This document shows positions 7,988-15,112 of a stretch of 18,228 nucleotides of DNA, in pieces. Source of the DNA: a bacterium (GTDB lineage Bacteria > 4484-113 > JALSIF01); NCBI GenBank assembly GCA_026981635.1, contig JALSIF010000158.1:1-18228 (forward strand), read 5' to 3'. The first letter of the stretch is position 1. Each line of letters opens with the position of its first letter. Both the position numbers and the translations under genes were made by a program. The notes under the pieces are model-generated. The model searched no databases. It saw nothing but the letters and a program-made list of their open reading frames with translations, and was not told the origin of the DNA.

Positions 7988-8084
7988 GAGCCCGGCACCT
8001 GCGAGGCGGACGCCCCGAACCCCGCCAGGCCCGGAAGGGAGCAACGGTAAGGGGAGGGTCGCCTGCCAGGAGCGCCGGGCTTTT
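7988..8084 (+). ncRNA. ffs: Small (4.5S-type) signal recognition particle RNA
   Basis: The RNA component of the signal recognition particle binds Ffh and directs ribosomes making membrane and exported proteins to the SecYEG channel. The universally conserved domain IV is plain: GCCAGG at 8024-8029, a GGAA tetraloop at 8033-8036 closed by CCC/GGG, then AGCAAC at 8040-8045, matching the asymmetric and symmetric loops that bind the Ffh M domain. The ends close with a perfect 7-bp stem, GCCCGGC (7990-7996) with GCCGGGC (8074-8080), extendable by A-U and G-U pairs. The length of about 95 nt, without an Alu domain, is the short bacterial form. Six T follow directly, so the closing stem also acts as terminator. 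No reading frame marks this gene. It is divergent from rmlD and convergent with the eight-module lipoprotein gene. Confidence 0.93.
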
Positions 8085-8086
8085 TT
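8074..8086 (+). terminator. Terminator of the SRP RNA (closing stem plus T6)
   Basis: The 3' arm GCCGGGC of the SRP RNA is followed immediately by TTTTTT (8081-8086). The 5' arm is the start of the RNA itself, so the full-length fold ends the transcript. Confidence 0.6.
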
Positions 8087-8090
8087 GATG

Positions 8091-8123
8091 AAAAAAGCGG
8101 GGGCGGGGAGAACCCCCGCCCCC
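8091..8123 (-). terminator. Intrinsic terminator of the eight-module lipoprotein gene
   Basis: On the minus strand a perfect 10-bp stem (8123-8114 paired with 8108-8099, GGGGGCGGGG against CCCCGCCCCC, 5-nt loop) lies 30 bp after the stop codon and is followed by GC and then TTTTTT (8096-8091). These six bases face the T6 of the SRP RNA across a GATG spacer, so 8081-8123 ends transcription from both sides. Confidence 0.8.
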
Positions 8124-8152
8124 GGGAGAGGGCTAGCCCCGCCGGGACGGCC

Positions 8153-11065
8153 TCACATGGGCATGTCGCCCTCCCGCGGCTCAAGGGGGATTTCCTTGAT
8201 CAGGTCTGCCCCCTGGACGCTCACCATCTCGTGGAAGGGAACGAAGCCAAACTTGGCTCCGTTGAGCATCCACTGGCCCTCGGTCACATAGACCACGTAG
8301 CGGCCGTCCCGGAGGGAGCGGTAGACGTGTAGCGGGTCGTCAAAGAAGGGCACGCCGGGACCGGCACTGCCACCTCCGCCACCGCCGCCAAAGTCCCCCC
8401 CCACGGAGGGGTCAGGGTCACCGATCCACACGTTGGCCTCAGCGATGGGCTGGTCGGTGCCTGCCACCACCACCCTTCCGGTGATGGCGAAGAAGACCGG
8501 TCCATTCTCCAACCGCGGCTCAAGCTCCACCGCCAGGTCGGTGTCCTCGGAGACCTCCACCTGCTGGTGGTAGGGCTGGTAGTTGGGGTGAAACACGGTC
8601 AGGTTCCAGACGCCGGGGAAGACCTTGAGGTCAAAGGTGCCGTCCTCCCGGGTGATGTCCCTGACCAGGGCGGCGATCTCCGGGCAGGGCTGATCGGGCA
8701 GGCAGTTGGGACTACCCACCGCCCGCACCCTAGCAAAGGACACCGGCTCACCGGTGGTGCTGTCCACCACCCGGCCGGTCAGGTGGAGGGGCTCGGGGGG
8801 CTGGATGGTGCGCGGCTCCATCTCAAAGTCAAACTGAGTCTCGCCGCGGATCACCAGCTGGTGCCGGAAGCGCTGATAGCGGGGGTGGACCGCATTGAGC
8901 ACCCACTCGCCGGGGTGGATCACCCGCATCTCATAAAAGCCCTCCCGGTCGGTGATGGCCTCGCCCCCTACCACCGCCGGGTGGGCCAGGCCGTCGTCGG
9001 GATAGGTGAGCCACAGCTCGGCCCCGGCGATGGGCTCACCGGTCTCGCTGTCACGCACCTGCCCCTTGAGCACGGTGGGCTCGGGCTCCACCTCGCGAGG
9101 CTCCAGCACCACCCGGAAGAACTTGCTCTCCCCCGCCTCAAGCAGGAAGGTCTCCTCGTGGGGCCTGAATCCCCGGTGGGTCACCACCAGTGCCCAGCGC
9201 CCCGCCGGCACCCGGGGGAAGAGGAAGTGGCCGTCAGGTCCCGTCTCGGTGGAGAGGCCGGGGATGTCGGGGGGCAGCGGACCACCCGGTATGCCCGGCG
9301 CACTGTCGCCGGCACCACCGGAGCCGCCCGCGCCGGGAGGCGGTGCCGCCTGGGCCACCTGGCGCCGCACCGGCATGTCGTCCCGCCCCAGCGGGATCAG
9401 GTGGACGCTGGCTCCCTCCAGCGGCTGGGGCTCGGCGCTGTCCGGCGTGCGAGCAAGCACGACGCCCGCCACCTGGCCCACCTGGGGCTCAAACATCTTG
9501 AGCAGGACCTCGTTGAGCCCCACCTCCACCTTGACCAGTTCGGGCACCCCGATCAGGCCCGGCTTGTGGGCCATGGCCAGGTAGATGCCCACCGGCAGGC
9601 GCAGGTGGAAGTTGCCGTTCTCGTCGCTTTGGGTCTCAAAGATGAAGTCCGCCCACGGCTTGGGCCTGCCCTGCTCGTCCCAGGGGTCCTCCCCACCGGG
9701 GAAGGCGGTTCCGCCCTCGTCGGAGGGCCCCATGGGGAAGCCCTCGCCGCCACCGCCCGGGCTTGAACCGCTCTCCGGCGGCAGACTGGGTCCGCTAGGG
9801 CCTCCTGGTCTAGGGGTCAGAAGTACAAAGAAAACGCGGGCACGGGCAACACCGTTGCCGTCGTTTACCCTAACAACCTTGCCCCTCACAAAGCCGAGAT
9901 CTACCGGTTCCAGAGAGAAGTTTTGCTCTACCCTTTCCCTGTCTAGACGGATGGTAGCTCGGGCCGGTCGGTAGCCCTCTTTAGTCACATAAAGGTCCGC
10001 CGCTACCCCTTCAACGTTCTCAAACCGGTAGTTGCCTTGGGCGTCGGTACGCGTAATACGGTAGAAGCGTGGATGGGAAGGACGGGAAGGCAAACTGCTG
10101 CCCTCCCCATCGTTTGCACCGCTATAACCCCTTACGGGAGCTTCCGGACTGACTGCTCCCTTTCCACGGGCGTCTGGACGACCATAGCGGGGATCATCGG
10201 GCCGGCGCTCAAACTCCCCAGCACCTGCGACATCCTCAGTCATCTGACCATTGGCTGCTGCCATTGGTTCAGGAGCCTTGCGGAAGATGAATAGCTCAAC
10301 CAAAGCGCCTGCCACCGGCTCGCCGGTAGCCCGGTCGGTGACCTTCCCCACTATGGTGGTACCGATATCAGGCGGACCACCCGATCCCACCGGCCGCAGG
10401 ATGAAGTCCTTGGTAAGAACCCCCTCCTCAGGCACCGTCACATTGGCCAGAGCCGGACGGTAGCCCCGCTTGGAAGCAATCATCAGGGCCTTACCAGCGG
10501 GAGGGTTGAGGAATGAATAGCTACCATCTTCTTCCGTGATTTCCAGGAAAACTGCCCCCGTACCACTAACCAGGATTACCTTAGCACCGGCTAGGGGGAT
10601 CACCATGTCACCCTCCTCAAGGGCAAATACGGTTCCCCTCACTTCCCTTACGGGAGGTTGAGGAACCGGATCATCTCCAGGAAGTCCAGCCCCAAAGCTA
10701 AAGCCGGTCTGACCACCTTGGCCTGCCCCGGCCGAGATCTCCCGCTCGGCCAGGGGAATGAGACTGCCGCTCTCGTCGCGCAGGGCCACTCCGATGCGCT
10801 GGGCCTGGGTGAGACGGTTCCTTTCTATCTCAAAGAAGCCGTTCTCGTCGGTGACGATGCCGGTGTCCTCCCCATCCAGCAGAACCACCATCCCGGCCAA
10901 GGGCTGACCGCTGGCGTCGGTGAGGCTGGCGGTGAGGCGCTCACCCCCTGTTCCCGGCGAACCTCCGGTGGGGCCCGCCACTCCTCCGCCCCCGCCGCAG
11001 GCGGCCAGGGCAAGCATGAGGACCAGCACAAGGACCCCGCTTGCTAGCCTTGTCCTTCCTCTCAT
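8153..11065 (-). CDS. Lipoprotein with eight carboxypeptidase-regulatory-like beta-sandwich modules
   Basis: The 970-residue protein starts with a lipoprotein signal peptide (MRGRTR, core 9-20, lipobox LAAC with Cys23), then five Gly. The rest is a string of about eight modules of the carboxypeptidase-D regulatory type (about 44-100, 140-225, 237-387, 391-528, 530-656, 665-752, 761-851, 860-964). Each opens with a VxGxVxD-like strand, has a D-x-x-G-x-F/Y turn (TDENGFFE, EEDGSYSF, TDAQGNYRF) and most close with LEP or MEP. Modules 3, 4, 5 and 8 carry long Gly/Pro/Ser-rich insertions in one loop. ATG 11065 is certain: AAGGAGGT lies upstream at good spacing and the lipoprotein signal begins there. 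A longer frame from 11227 would bury the signal. Modules of this kind are rigid spacers or carbohydrate/protein binders on cell surfaces; no catalytic domain is present. Residues about 120-420 are coded by lower-G+C DNA. Confidence 0.88.
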   Translation of the reverse strand: MRGRTRLASGVLVLVLMLALAACGGGGGVAGPTGGSPGTGGERLTASLTDASGQPLAGMVVLLDGEDTGIVTDENGFFEIERNRLTQAQRIGVALRDESGSLIPLAEREISAGAGQGGQTGFSFGAGLPGDDPVPQPPVREVRGTVFALEEGDMVIPLAGAKVILVSGTGAVFLEITEEDGSYSFLNPPAGKALMIASKRGYRPALANVTVPEEGVLTKDFILRPVGSGGPPDIGTTIVGKVTDRATGEPVAGALVELFIFRKAPEPMAAANGQMTEDVAGAGEFERRPDDPRYGRPDARGKGAVSPEAPVRGYSGANDGEGSSLPSRPSHPRFYRITRTDAQGNYRFENVEGVAADLYVTKEGYRPARATIRLDRERVEQNFSLEPVDLGFVRGKVVRVNDGNGVARARVFFVLLTPRPGGPSGPSLPPESGSSPGGGGEGFPMGPSDEGGTAFPGGEDPWDEQGRPKPWADFIFETQSDENGNFHLRLPVGIYLAMAHKPGLIGVPELVKVEVGLNEVLLKMFEPQVGQVAGVVLARTPDSAEPQPLEGASVHLIPLGRDDMPVRRQVAQAAPPPGAGGSGGAGDSAPGIPGGPLPPDIPGLSTETGPDGHFLFPRVPAGRWALVVTHRGFRPHEETFLLEAGESKFFRVVLEPREVEPEPTVLKGQVRDSETGEPIAGAELWLTYPDDGLAHPAVVGGEAITDREGFYEMRVIHPGEWVLNAVHPRYQRFRHQLVIRGETQFDFEMEPRTIQPPEPLHLTGRVVDSTTGEPVSFARVRAVGSPNCLPDQPCPEIAALVRDITREDGTFDLKVFPGVWNLTVFHPNYQPYHQQVEVSEDTDLAVELEPRLENGPVFFAITGRVVVAGTDQPIAEANVWIGDPDPSVGGDFGGGGGGGSAGPGVPFFDDPLHVYRSLRDGRYVVYVTEGQWMLNGAKFGFVPFHEMVSVQGADLIKEIPLEPREGDMPM

Positions 11066-11154
11066 CGCTGACACCTCCTTATTTCTCTCCTTGGCAAGCC
11101 AGGCCTGCCCGCTTACCAGGGGCAACATACCCCCGCCCTCTGCGGATGACCAGT

Positions 11155-11216
11155 CCCAATTGGGGCCGATTTTGAGTGAGCCAATTGGAGCTGCGGGGAG
11201 GCGGAAAAATTGGCTC
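11155..11216. promoter_or_regulatory. Cluster of CCAATTGG palindromes and nested inverted repeats
   Basis: The 169-bp gap upstream of the eight-module lipoprotein gene contains CCCAATTGGG (11155-11164) and CCAATTGG (11181-11188). An 8-bp inverted repeat, GAGCCAAT (11178-11185) with ATTGGCTC (11209-11216), is also present. A second pairing, GGGGAG (11195-11200) with CTCCCC (11214-11219), shares bases with it, so the two folds exclude each other. No T-run follows on the minus strand, which argues against a simple terminator. Operator sites or a small structured leader are possible. Confidence 0.4.
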
Positions 11217-11234
11217 CCCCCTTCCATACCCCCC

Positions 11235-13388
11235 CTAGGGGGCGAGGGGAAAGCGCACCAGCACCGGAAGCTCAGGCAGAAGTGGGTTGAACTCGCCGCG
11301 CTTTATCAGGGTGGGAAGACCCGGCCCGGAGACCTCCACCAGGAATAGCTCGGGCAGCCCCTCAACCGGCAGCCGCGCGATGCCCAGCTGGTTGGTCTCG
11401 CCCTGGGCAAGCTGGTTCCTCTCCAGGTCCATCACCCTGACCGTTGCCCCCACCACCTTCTGGTTGCCCTGCTCGGTCACCCTAAACACCTCAACCTCCA
11501 CCACCGGCGTGGTGGCGGGGGTGCCGAAGCTGAGGGTGAGCTCAAGCTCCCGGCTCTCCCCCGGTGCCAGTCGCAGGGTGGTAAGCAGGGTCTGGTGGAA
11601 GAGGGAGCGCACCCTAATGAGCAGCTCCCGGCCGGTGGGCACCTGGGAGAAGCGGAAGGTACCCCCTTCGCCGGCTAGGGTCTCCGCCACCACATCAAAT
11701 AGCCCCCCTGGTTTGCGCCGAGCAAACAGGCTCACCTGGGCGGAGGGGAGGGTCCCGATGGCATCCCGCACCACCCCCGAAACGGTGCCGTCCCTAGGCA
11801 TGGGCGGAAAGATTCTCTCCGGCTCCAGGAGAAAGCTGACCTCGCTGATGGCCGCCTCTCCCAGTTCCACCACCTGGGCCTGGGAACGAAAGCCGGGCAT
11901 AAATGCCACCACCTCCACCTGGTCCGGTTGCCCCGCCCCCACCGGCAGGAAGACCTGGTAGCCCCCGTCCGCCCCGGTCTGGGCCACCGAGAGTACTTGC
12001 CCTGCCAGGCTCCTCACCTGCACCACTACATTGACCCCCGGCCTGACCCCTCCCCCCTCCACTACGTTTACCGCACCGTGGATCAGCGCCAGGGCCGAGC
12101 CGCCGGCCAGGTTGAGGGTGATCAGCGGGTTGAGCCGCGCCCTCACCACCACCGGACGCATCACCTCCTGCCCGCCGGCGCTCACCCGGAGCAGAAAGAC
12201 CCCCGCCGGTGGCTCCGGGATGACGAAGGTGCCATCAGCTCCGCTCTGGACCGTGGCCACCACCTCCTCCCCCCGGAGCAGCTCCACCAGGGCCCCCGCC
12301 ACCGGCTGGCCCGCTCCGTCCACCACCACGCCGCGAAGCTCCCCCACCGCTACCGGCCCCAGGGCCAGGCTGAACTGGACCGTCTGCCCCTCCCCCACCG
12401 TCACCGGCAGGCTCGCCCCCAGGGTGCCCTGGTCAGTCTCCACCAGCGCCTCCAACACCCCCAGGCCGCTGGGGACGGTGAGGCTGAATGTACCATCGGC
12501 GGAAAGCTCCTCTTCCAGGTTGGGCAGGGTCTCCTCTTCGCTAAGCCTTGCGATGAAGCGCACCCTGCCCCCCCTAAACTGGCCGGCAAAGCTGAGCTCG
12601 CCCGCCACCTCCCCTTGGGCCAGGCGGGTGAGCATAAAGTCGTGCTGGATCTCCTCGGTGATCACCGAGACCTCCCTCACCTCGGGCAGGTACCCGGCCA
12701 TAAATGCCCCCAGCATCAGGGTGTCGGAGCGGATGTCGCCCACCATCTTGTAGTTCCCCTGTTGGTCGGTGAAGGCCCGCTGGAAGAAGCCCCGCTGGTC
12801 AAAGAGGACCACCTCGGCCCCCGCCAGGGGCGAGCCCTCCTGGTCCATCACCCGGCCGGTGAAGCGGTGGACCTCAAAGAAGCGCGGGTCGCTGCGGTCT
12901 ATCCCCTCCGGCTCGCCGATCTCGCAAAGGTTGCTGACCAGGGTGGTGTTCTCCGGCTCCCCGCTCACCTCCACCGGGAAGCTTGCGATGGACACCCCGT
13001 CCCTTACCAGCTCAATCAGGTGGGAGCCAGGGGGAAGGTCGGGGATGAAAAAGACCCCCTCCTCGTCGGTCTTCGCCACGATGGGCTCGCCGTCCACCAC
13101 GATCTCGTAGTCGGCCACCGGCTCCCCCTCCCGGGAGACCACCACGGCAGCAAATTCCCCTGGCTCGTCGGCCAAACTGGGAGGCGTAGCACTGGGGTGG
13201 GGTGGAACATCCAGAGCACCTTCGGGCAGGGGAGGCGGGACCACCACTTGGCCCGGCGGCCCCTCCGGCTTGCCCCGGCCACTGCCCCCACAGGAGGTAA
13301 CTACCAGCCCTATGAGGGCAACAAGCACGAACCATAAATACAAAAGGCATGGTTTTTCCCAGACTTTCATCTTTACTCTCGCCATCAT
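11235..13388 (-). CDS. Lipoprotein with about seven carboxypeptidase-regulatory-like modules
   Basis: The 717-residue protein has a lipoprotein signal peptide (hydrophobic core about 14-30, lipobox VVTSC with Cys33) and a Pro/Gly-rich tether to about residue 75. It is then almost entirely beta-sandwich modules of the carboxypeptidase-D regulatory or related Ig-like type (about 77-142, 175-255, 257-345, 348-428, 432-523, 534-620, 628-715). Repeated marks are GxPVAGAxVxL and the turn D-x-x-G-x-F/Y (TDQQGNYKM, SGADGTFVI, TGADGGYQV). Modules 3 and 7 are the most diverged. Three in-frame ATGs (13388, 13385, 13370) could start it. The first follows GGGGGTG at a suitable distance; the last gives the most usual signal length. 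It begins 23 bp after the MocR-type gene and is probably in its operon. It is a paralogue in architecture, not in close sequence, of the next gene. Confidence 0.85.
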   Translation of the reverse strand: MMARVKMKVWEKPCLLYLWFVLVALIGLVVTSCGGSGRGKPEGPPGQVVVPPPLPEGALDVPPHPSATPPSLADEPGEFAAVVVSREGEPVADYEIVVDGEPIVAKTDEEGVFFIPDLPPGSHLIELVRDGVSIASFPVEVSGEPENTTLVSNLCEIGEPEGIDRSDPRFFEVHRFTGRVMDQEGSPLAGAEVVLFDQRGFFQRAFTDQQGNYKMVGDIRSDTLMLGAFMAGYLPEVREVSVITEEIQHDFMLTRLAQGEVAGELSFAGQFRGGRVRFIARLSEEETLPNLEEELSADGTFSLTVPSGLGVLEALVETDQGTLGASLPVTVGEGQTVQFSLALGPVAVGELRGVVVDGAGQPVAGALVELLRGEEVVATVQSGADGTFVIPEPPAGVFLLRVSAGGQEVMRPVVVRARLNPLITLNLAGGSALALIHGAVNVVEGGGVRPGVNVVVQVRSLAGQVLSVAQTGADGGYQVFLPVGAGQPDQVEVVAFMPGFRSQAQVVELGEAAISEVSFLLEPERIFPPMPRDGTVSGVVRDAIGTLPSAQVSLFARRKPGGLFDVVAETLAGEGGTFRFSQVPTGRELLIRVRSLFHQTLLTTLRLAPGESRELELTLSFGTPATTPVVEVEVFRVTEQGNQKVVGATVRVMDLERNQLAQGETNQLGIARLPVEGLPELFLVEVSGPGLPTLIKRGEFNPLLPELPVLVRFPLAP

Positions 13389-13411
13389 TTTTGCACCCCC
13401 ACATCTATGGA

Positions 13412-14932
13412 CTAGGCACTCACCTCCCTCACCAGCCTCCTGAGCACCTTGCCCAGCCGCCTGGTCCCCTCGGCCAGCTCATCCATGGGCAGGCGGCCGA
13501 AGCTCAGTCTGAACCCCCCGATGGGCCGGTAGCCCGGGGTGAAGAAGCTGGAGGGAGGCACCACCACCCGTTCGGCCCGCGCCGTCATGATCACCTCCTC
13601 CTCCTTGAGGCTCTCCGGCAGCCTCACCCAAACGGTAAGCCCTCCCTCCGGGTAGCTCACCTCCACCTCAGGGGGGAAATGCTTCTCCACCATCTCCAGG
13701 AAGGCGTCCCGCCGCCTCTTGTACTCCCGGTGCATCTTCCTGAGGTGCTTCTCCAGATAGCCCCGGCGCACAAACTCCCAGAAGCTGGCCTGGATGAGCA
13801 GGCTGGGCCCCGGCTCCAGACAGCGCTTCACCCTAAGCACCGCGTCGGTGAGCGCCTTGGGAAAGACCAGGTAGCCCACATTAAACCCAACCGAGAGCAC
13901 CTTGCTGAAGCTCCCCGCCAGAAAGATGTAGCCCCCGGTATCGTCGGCCTTTAAGGGGTAGAAGTGGCGCCCGTTCAGCTTCACCATCCTCAGGGTGTCG
14001 TCCTCCAGCAGGGGGACCCGGTAGCGGGAGAGTAGCTCCAAAAGCCCTGCCCGCCGCTTGCCGCTCAGGCACCCCCCGGTGGGGTTGTGGAAGTTGGGCT
14101 GAAGATATAGGTAGCTCACCTCACGGCGGCGAAGGATCTCTTCCAGCCTCTCCAGCACCACCCCGTCCCCGTCCACCGGGCAGGTGTAGACCGGAACCCC
14201 ACTTACGGTGATGAAGTTGACAAACTGCTGGTAGGTGGGGACCTCACACACCACCCCCCCGGGCCTAAGCATGGTCATCAGGAAGTGGACCAGCTCCAGG
14301 GCGTGCTGGAAGCGGGTCACGATGCATAGGTCGTTTTGGGAAAAGTCCACCCCCTCCCTCTCCAGCTCCCTTCTCAACCACTCCAGGAGGGGCTCGTGTC
14401 CCTGCAGGGGGTTTAGCCTGAGCACCGCGGGCCCAAAGTTTGACAGCTGATAGCGCACCACCTCCAGCACCCGCTCCACCGGGACGGTGGAGGAGTCCAC
14501 CAGGGCGGAGGTGAAGTTGACCATCCCGCGAAACCTGTCCGGTCTGGCAAGCTCCACCAGGGTGAGGTAGGCAGAGTGGTCCTGCTCGTAGCGTTCCCAG
14601 TCCATCGGGGTGAGAGAAACCTGGCCAGCGGGAAAGTAAGCCCGCAGCTTCTTCGGTCGATCGGGCCGCCTGACCTCAGCCCTCCGGCGGGAAAACTCGG
14701 GGTTGACGAAGCTCCCCCGCCCCACGTGGGAGACCAGCACCCCCTCCTCCCTCAGCAGCTCGTAGGCCCGCTTGACCACCAGGCGGCTCACCCCCAGCCA
14801 CTCGGCCAGCTCCCGGGTGGAGGGAAGCCGCTCCCCCGGCTCCAGGATGCCCGCCTCCACCTGCAGCCGGATCTGCTCGGCAATCTGCCGGTAGAGGGGC
14901 TCGTGGCTCTCCCGGTTTATCTCAATGCGCAC
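13412..14932 (-). CDS. MocR-type transcription regulator: GntR winged helix fused to aminotransferase-like domain
   Basis: The 506-residue protein joins an N-terminal GntR winged helix-turn-helix (residues 6-77: LYRQIAEQIR, LPSTRELAEWLGVSR, GRGSFV) to a fold-type-I aminotransferase domain (about 130-505). PLP-site marks are present: HNPTG (282-286), EDD (310-312), the lysine of SFSK (Lys344) and RLSFG (Arg475), which in the family binds the substrate carboxylate. The usual Tyr after EDD is Thr313, and the usual TSGAQ-like motif reads TRFQH (206-210), so the pocket is altered. Family members sense an amino compound through PLP and control a nearby gene. The start is GTG with GGTGAG upstream. 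A strong inverted repeat sits at its own -10. The aldehyde dehydrogenase gene lies just upstream on the same strand, which is suggestive of amine or amino-aldehyde metabolism but unproven. Confidence 0.9.
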   Translation of the reverse strand: MRIEINRESHEPLYRQIAEQIRLQVEAGILEPGERLPSTRELAEWLGVSRLVVKRAYELLREEGVLVSHVGRGSFVNPEFSRRRAEVRRPDRPKKLRAYFPAGQVSLTPMDWERYEQDHSAYLTLVELARPDRFRGMVNFTSALVDSSTVPVERVLEVVRYQLSNFGPAVLRLNPLQGHEPLLEWLRRELEREGVDFSQNDLCIVTRFQHALELVHFLMTMLRPGGVVCEVPTYQQFVNFITVSGVPVYTCPVDGDGVVLERLEEILRRREVSYLYLQPNFHNPTGGCLSGKRRAGLLELLSRYRVPLLEDDTLRMVKLNGRHFYPLKADDTGGYIFLAGSFSKVLSVGFNVGYLVFPKALTDAVLRVKRCLEPGPSLLIQASFWEFVRRGYLEKHLRKMHREYKRRRDAFLEMVEKHFPPEVEVSYPEGGLTVWVRLPESLKEEEVIMTARAERVVVPPSSFFTPGYRPIGGFRLSFGRLPMDELAEGTRRLGKVLRRLVREVSA

Positions 14933-15005
14933 CGGCTCTCACCGCCAGGGTAGGTGTGGGCTCTCCGCTCAAGCCTAACCGGGCCCGCTCCCCCCATCGC
15001 CACCC

Positions 15006-15011
15006 ATCATA
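15006..15011 (-). promoter_or_regulatory. Candidate -10 box TATGAT of the MocR-type gene
   Basis: TATGAT on the minus strand matches five of six -10 bases and lies about 75 nt upstream of the GTG start, downstream of the aldehyde dehydrogenase terminator. It touches the proximal arm of an inverted repeat. No good -35 is present, which is usual for an activated or tightly controlled promoter. Confidence 0.45.
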
Positions 15012-15045
15012 CCCAATTCTGAAGCTCCATTACTCAGAAATTGGG
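15012..15045. promoter_or_regulatory. Inverted-repeat operator candidate (CCCAATT(T)CTGA arms)
   Basis: On the minus strand, CCCAATTTCTGA (15045-15034) and TCAGAATTGGG (15022-15012) form an inverted repeat of 11-12 bp arms (one base missing in one arm) around 11 bp. It spans the place where a -35 box should be and abuts TATGAT. The position suits a repressor or autoregulator, most simply the MocR-type protein encoded just downstream. The bases after it on the minus strand are not a T-run, so it is not an ordinary terminator. Confidence 0.55.
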
Positions 15046-15052
15046 CTAGGTG

Positions 15053-15086
15053 AAAAAGGTTAGGGGGCGGGAAGGGAACCGCCCCC
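15053..15086 (-). terminator. Intrinsic terminator of the aldehyde dehydrogenase gene
   Basis: On the minus strand an 8-bp stem (GGGGGCGG 15086-15079 read as its complement, paired with 15070-15063; 8-nt loop) starts about 27 bp after the stop codon. It is followed, after TAACC, by TTTTT (15057-15053). It separates the aldehyde dehydrogenase from the regulator gene. Confidence 0.75.
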
Positions 15087-15112
15087 CGAGCTAGTCCCAG
15101 TGCCGGCCTCCT

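Noticed and set aside
7934-8044. N-terminal extension of the RmlD-like protein to an upstream ATG at 8044
   Set aside because: The extension would overlap the SRP RNA and put 37 unrelated residues ahead of the Rossmann motif, which normally starts within the first few residues.
8567-9766. Plus-strand open frame of 399 codons opposite the eight-module lipoprotein
   Set aside because: The Gly/His/Leu-rich translation has no recognisable domain. The minus strand has a perfect ribosome binding site and repeated domains.
9800-10700. Inserted mobile element or separate gene in the low-G+C stretch
   Set aside because: The lipoprotein reading frame continues through it with recognisable modules, and no transposase, terminal repeats or independent gene is seen.
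11229-11243. Terminator at the CCCCCTAGGGGG palindrome over the stop codon at 11235-11237
   Set aside because: The palindrome leaves no loop and no T-run follows on the minus strand.
11928-13337. Long plus-strand open frame (469 codons) opposite the seven-module lipoprotein
   Set aside because: It is a mirror frame caused by GC-rich third positions. The translation is His/Gln/Pro-rich with no domain, while the minus strand has a signal peptide and repeated modules.
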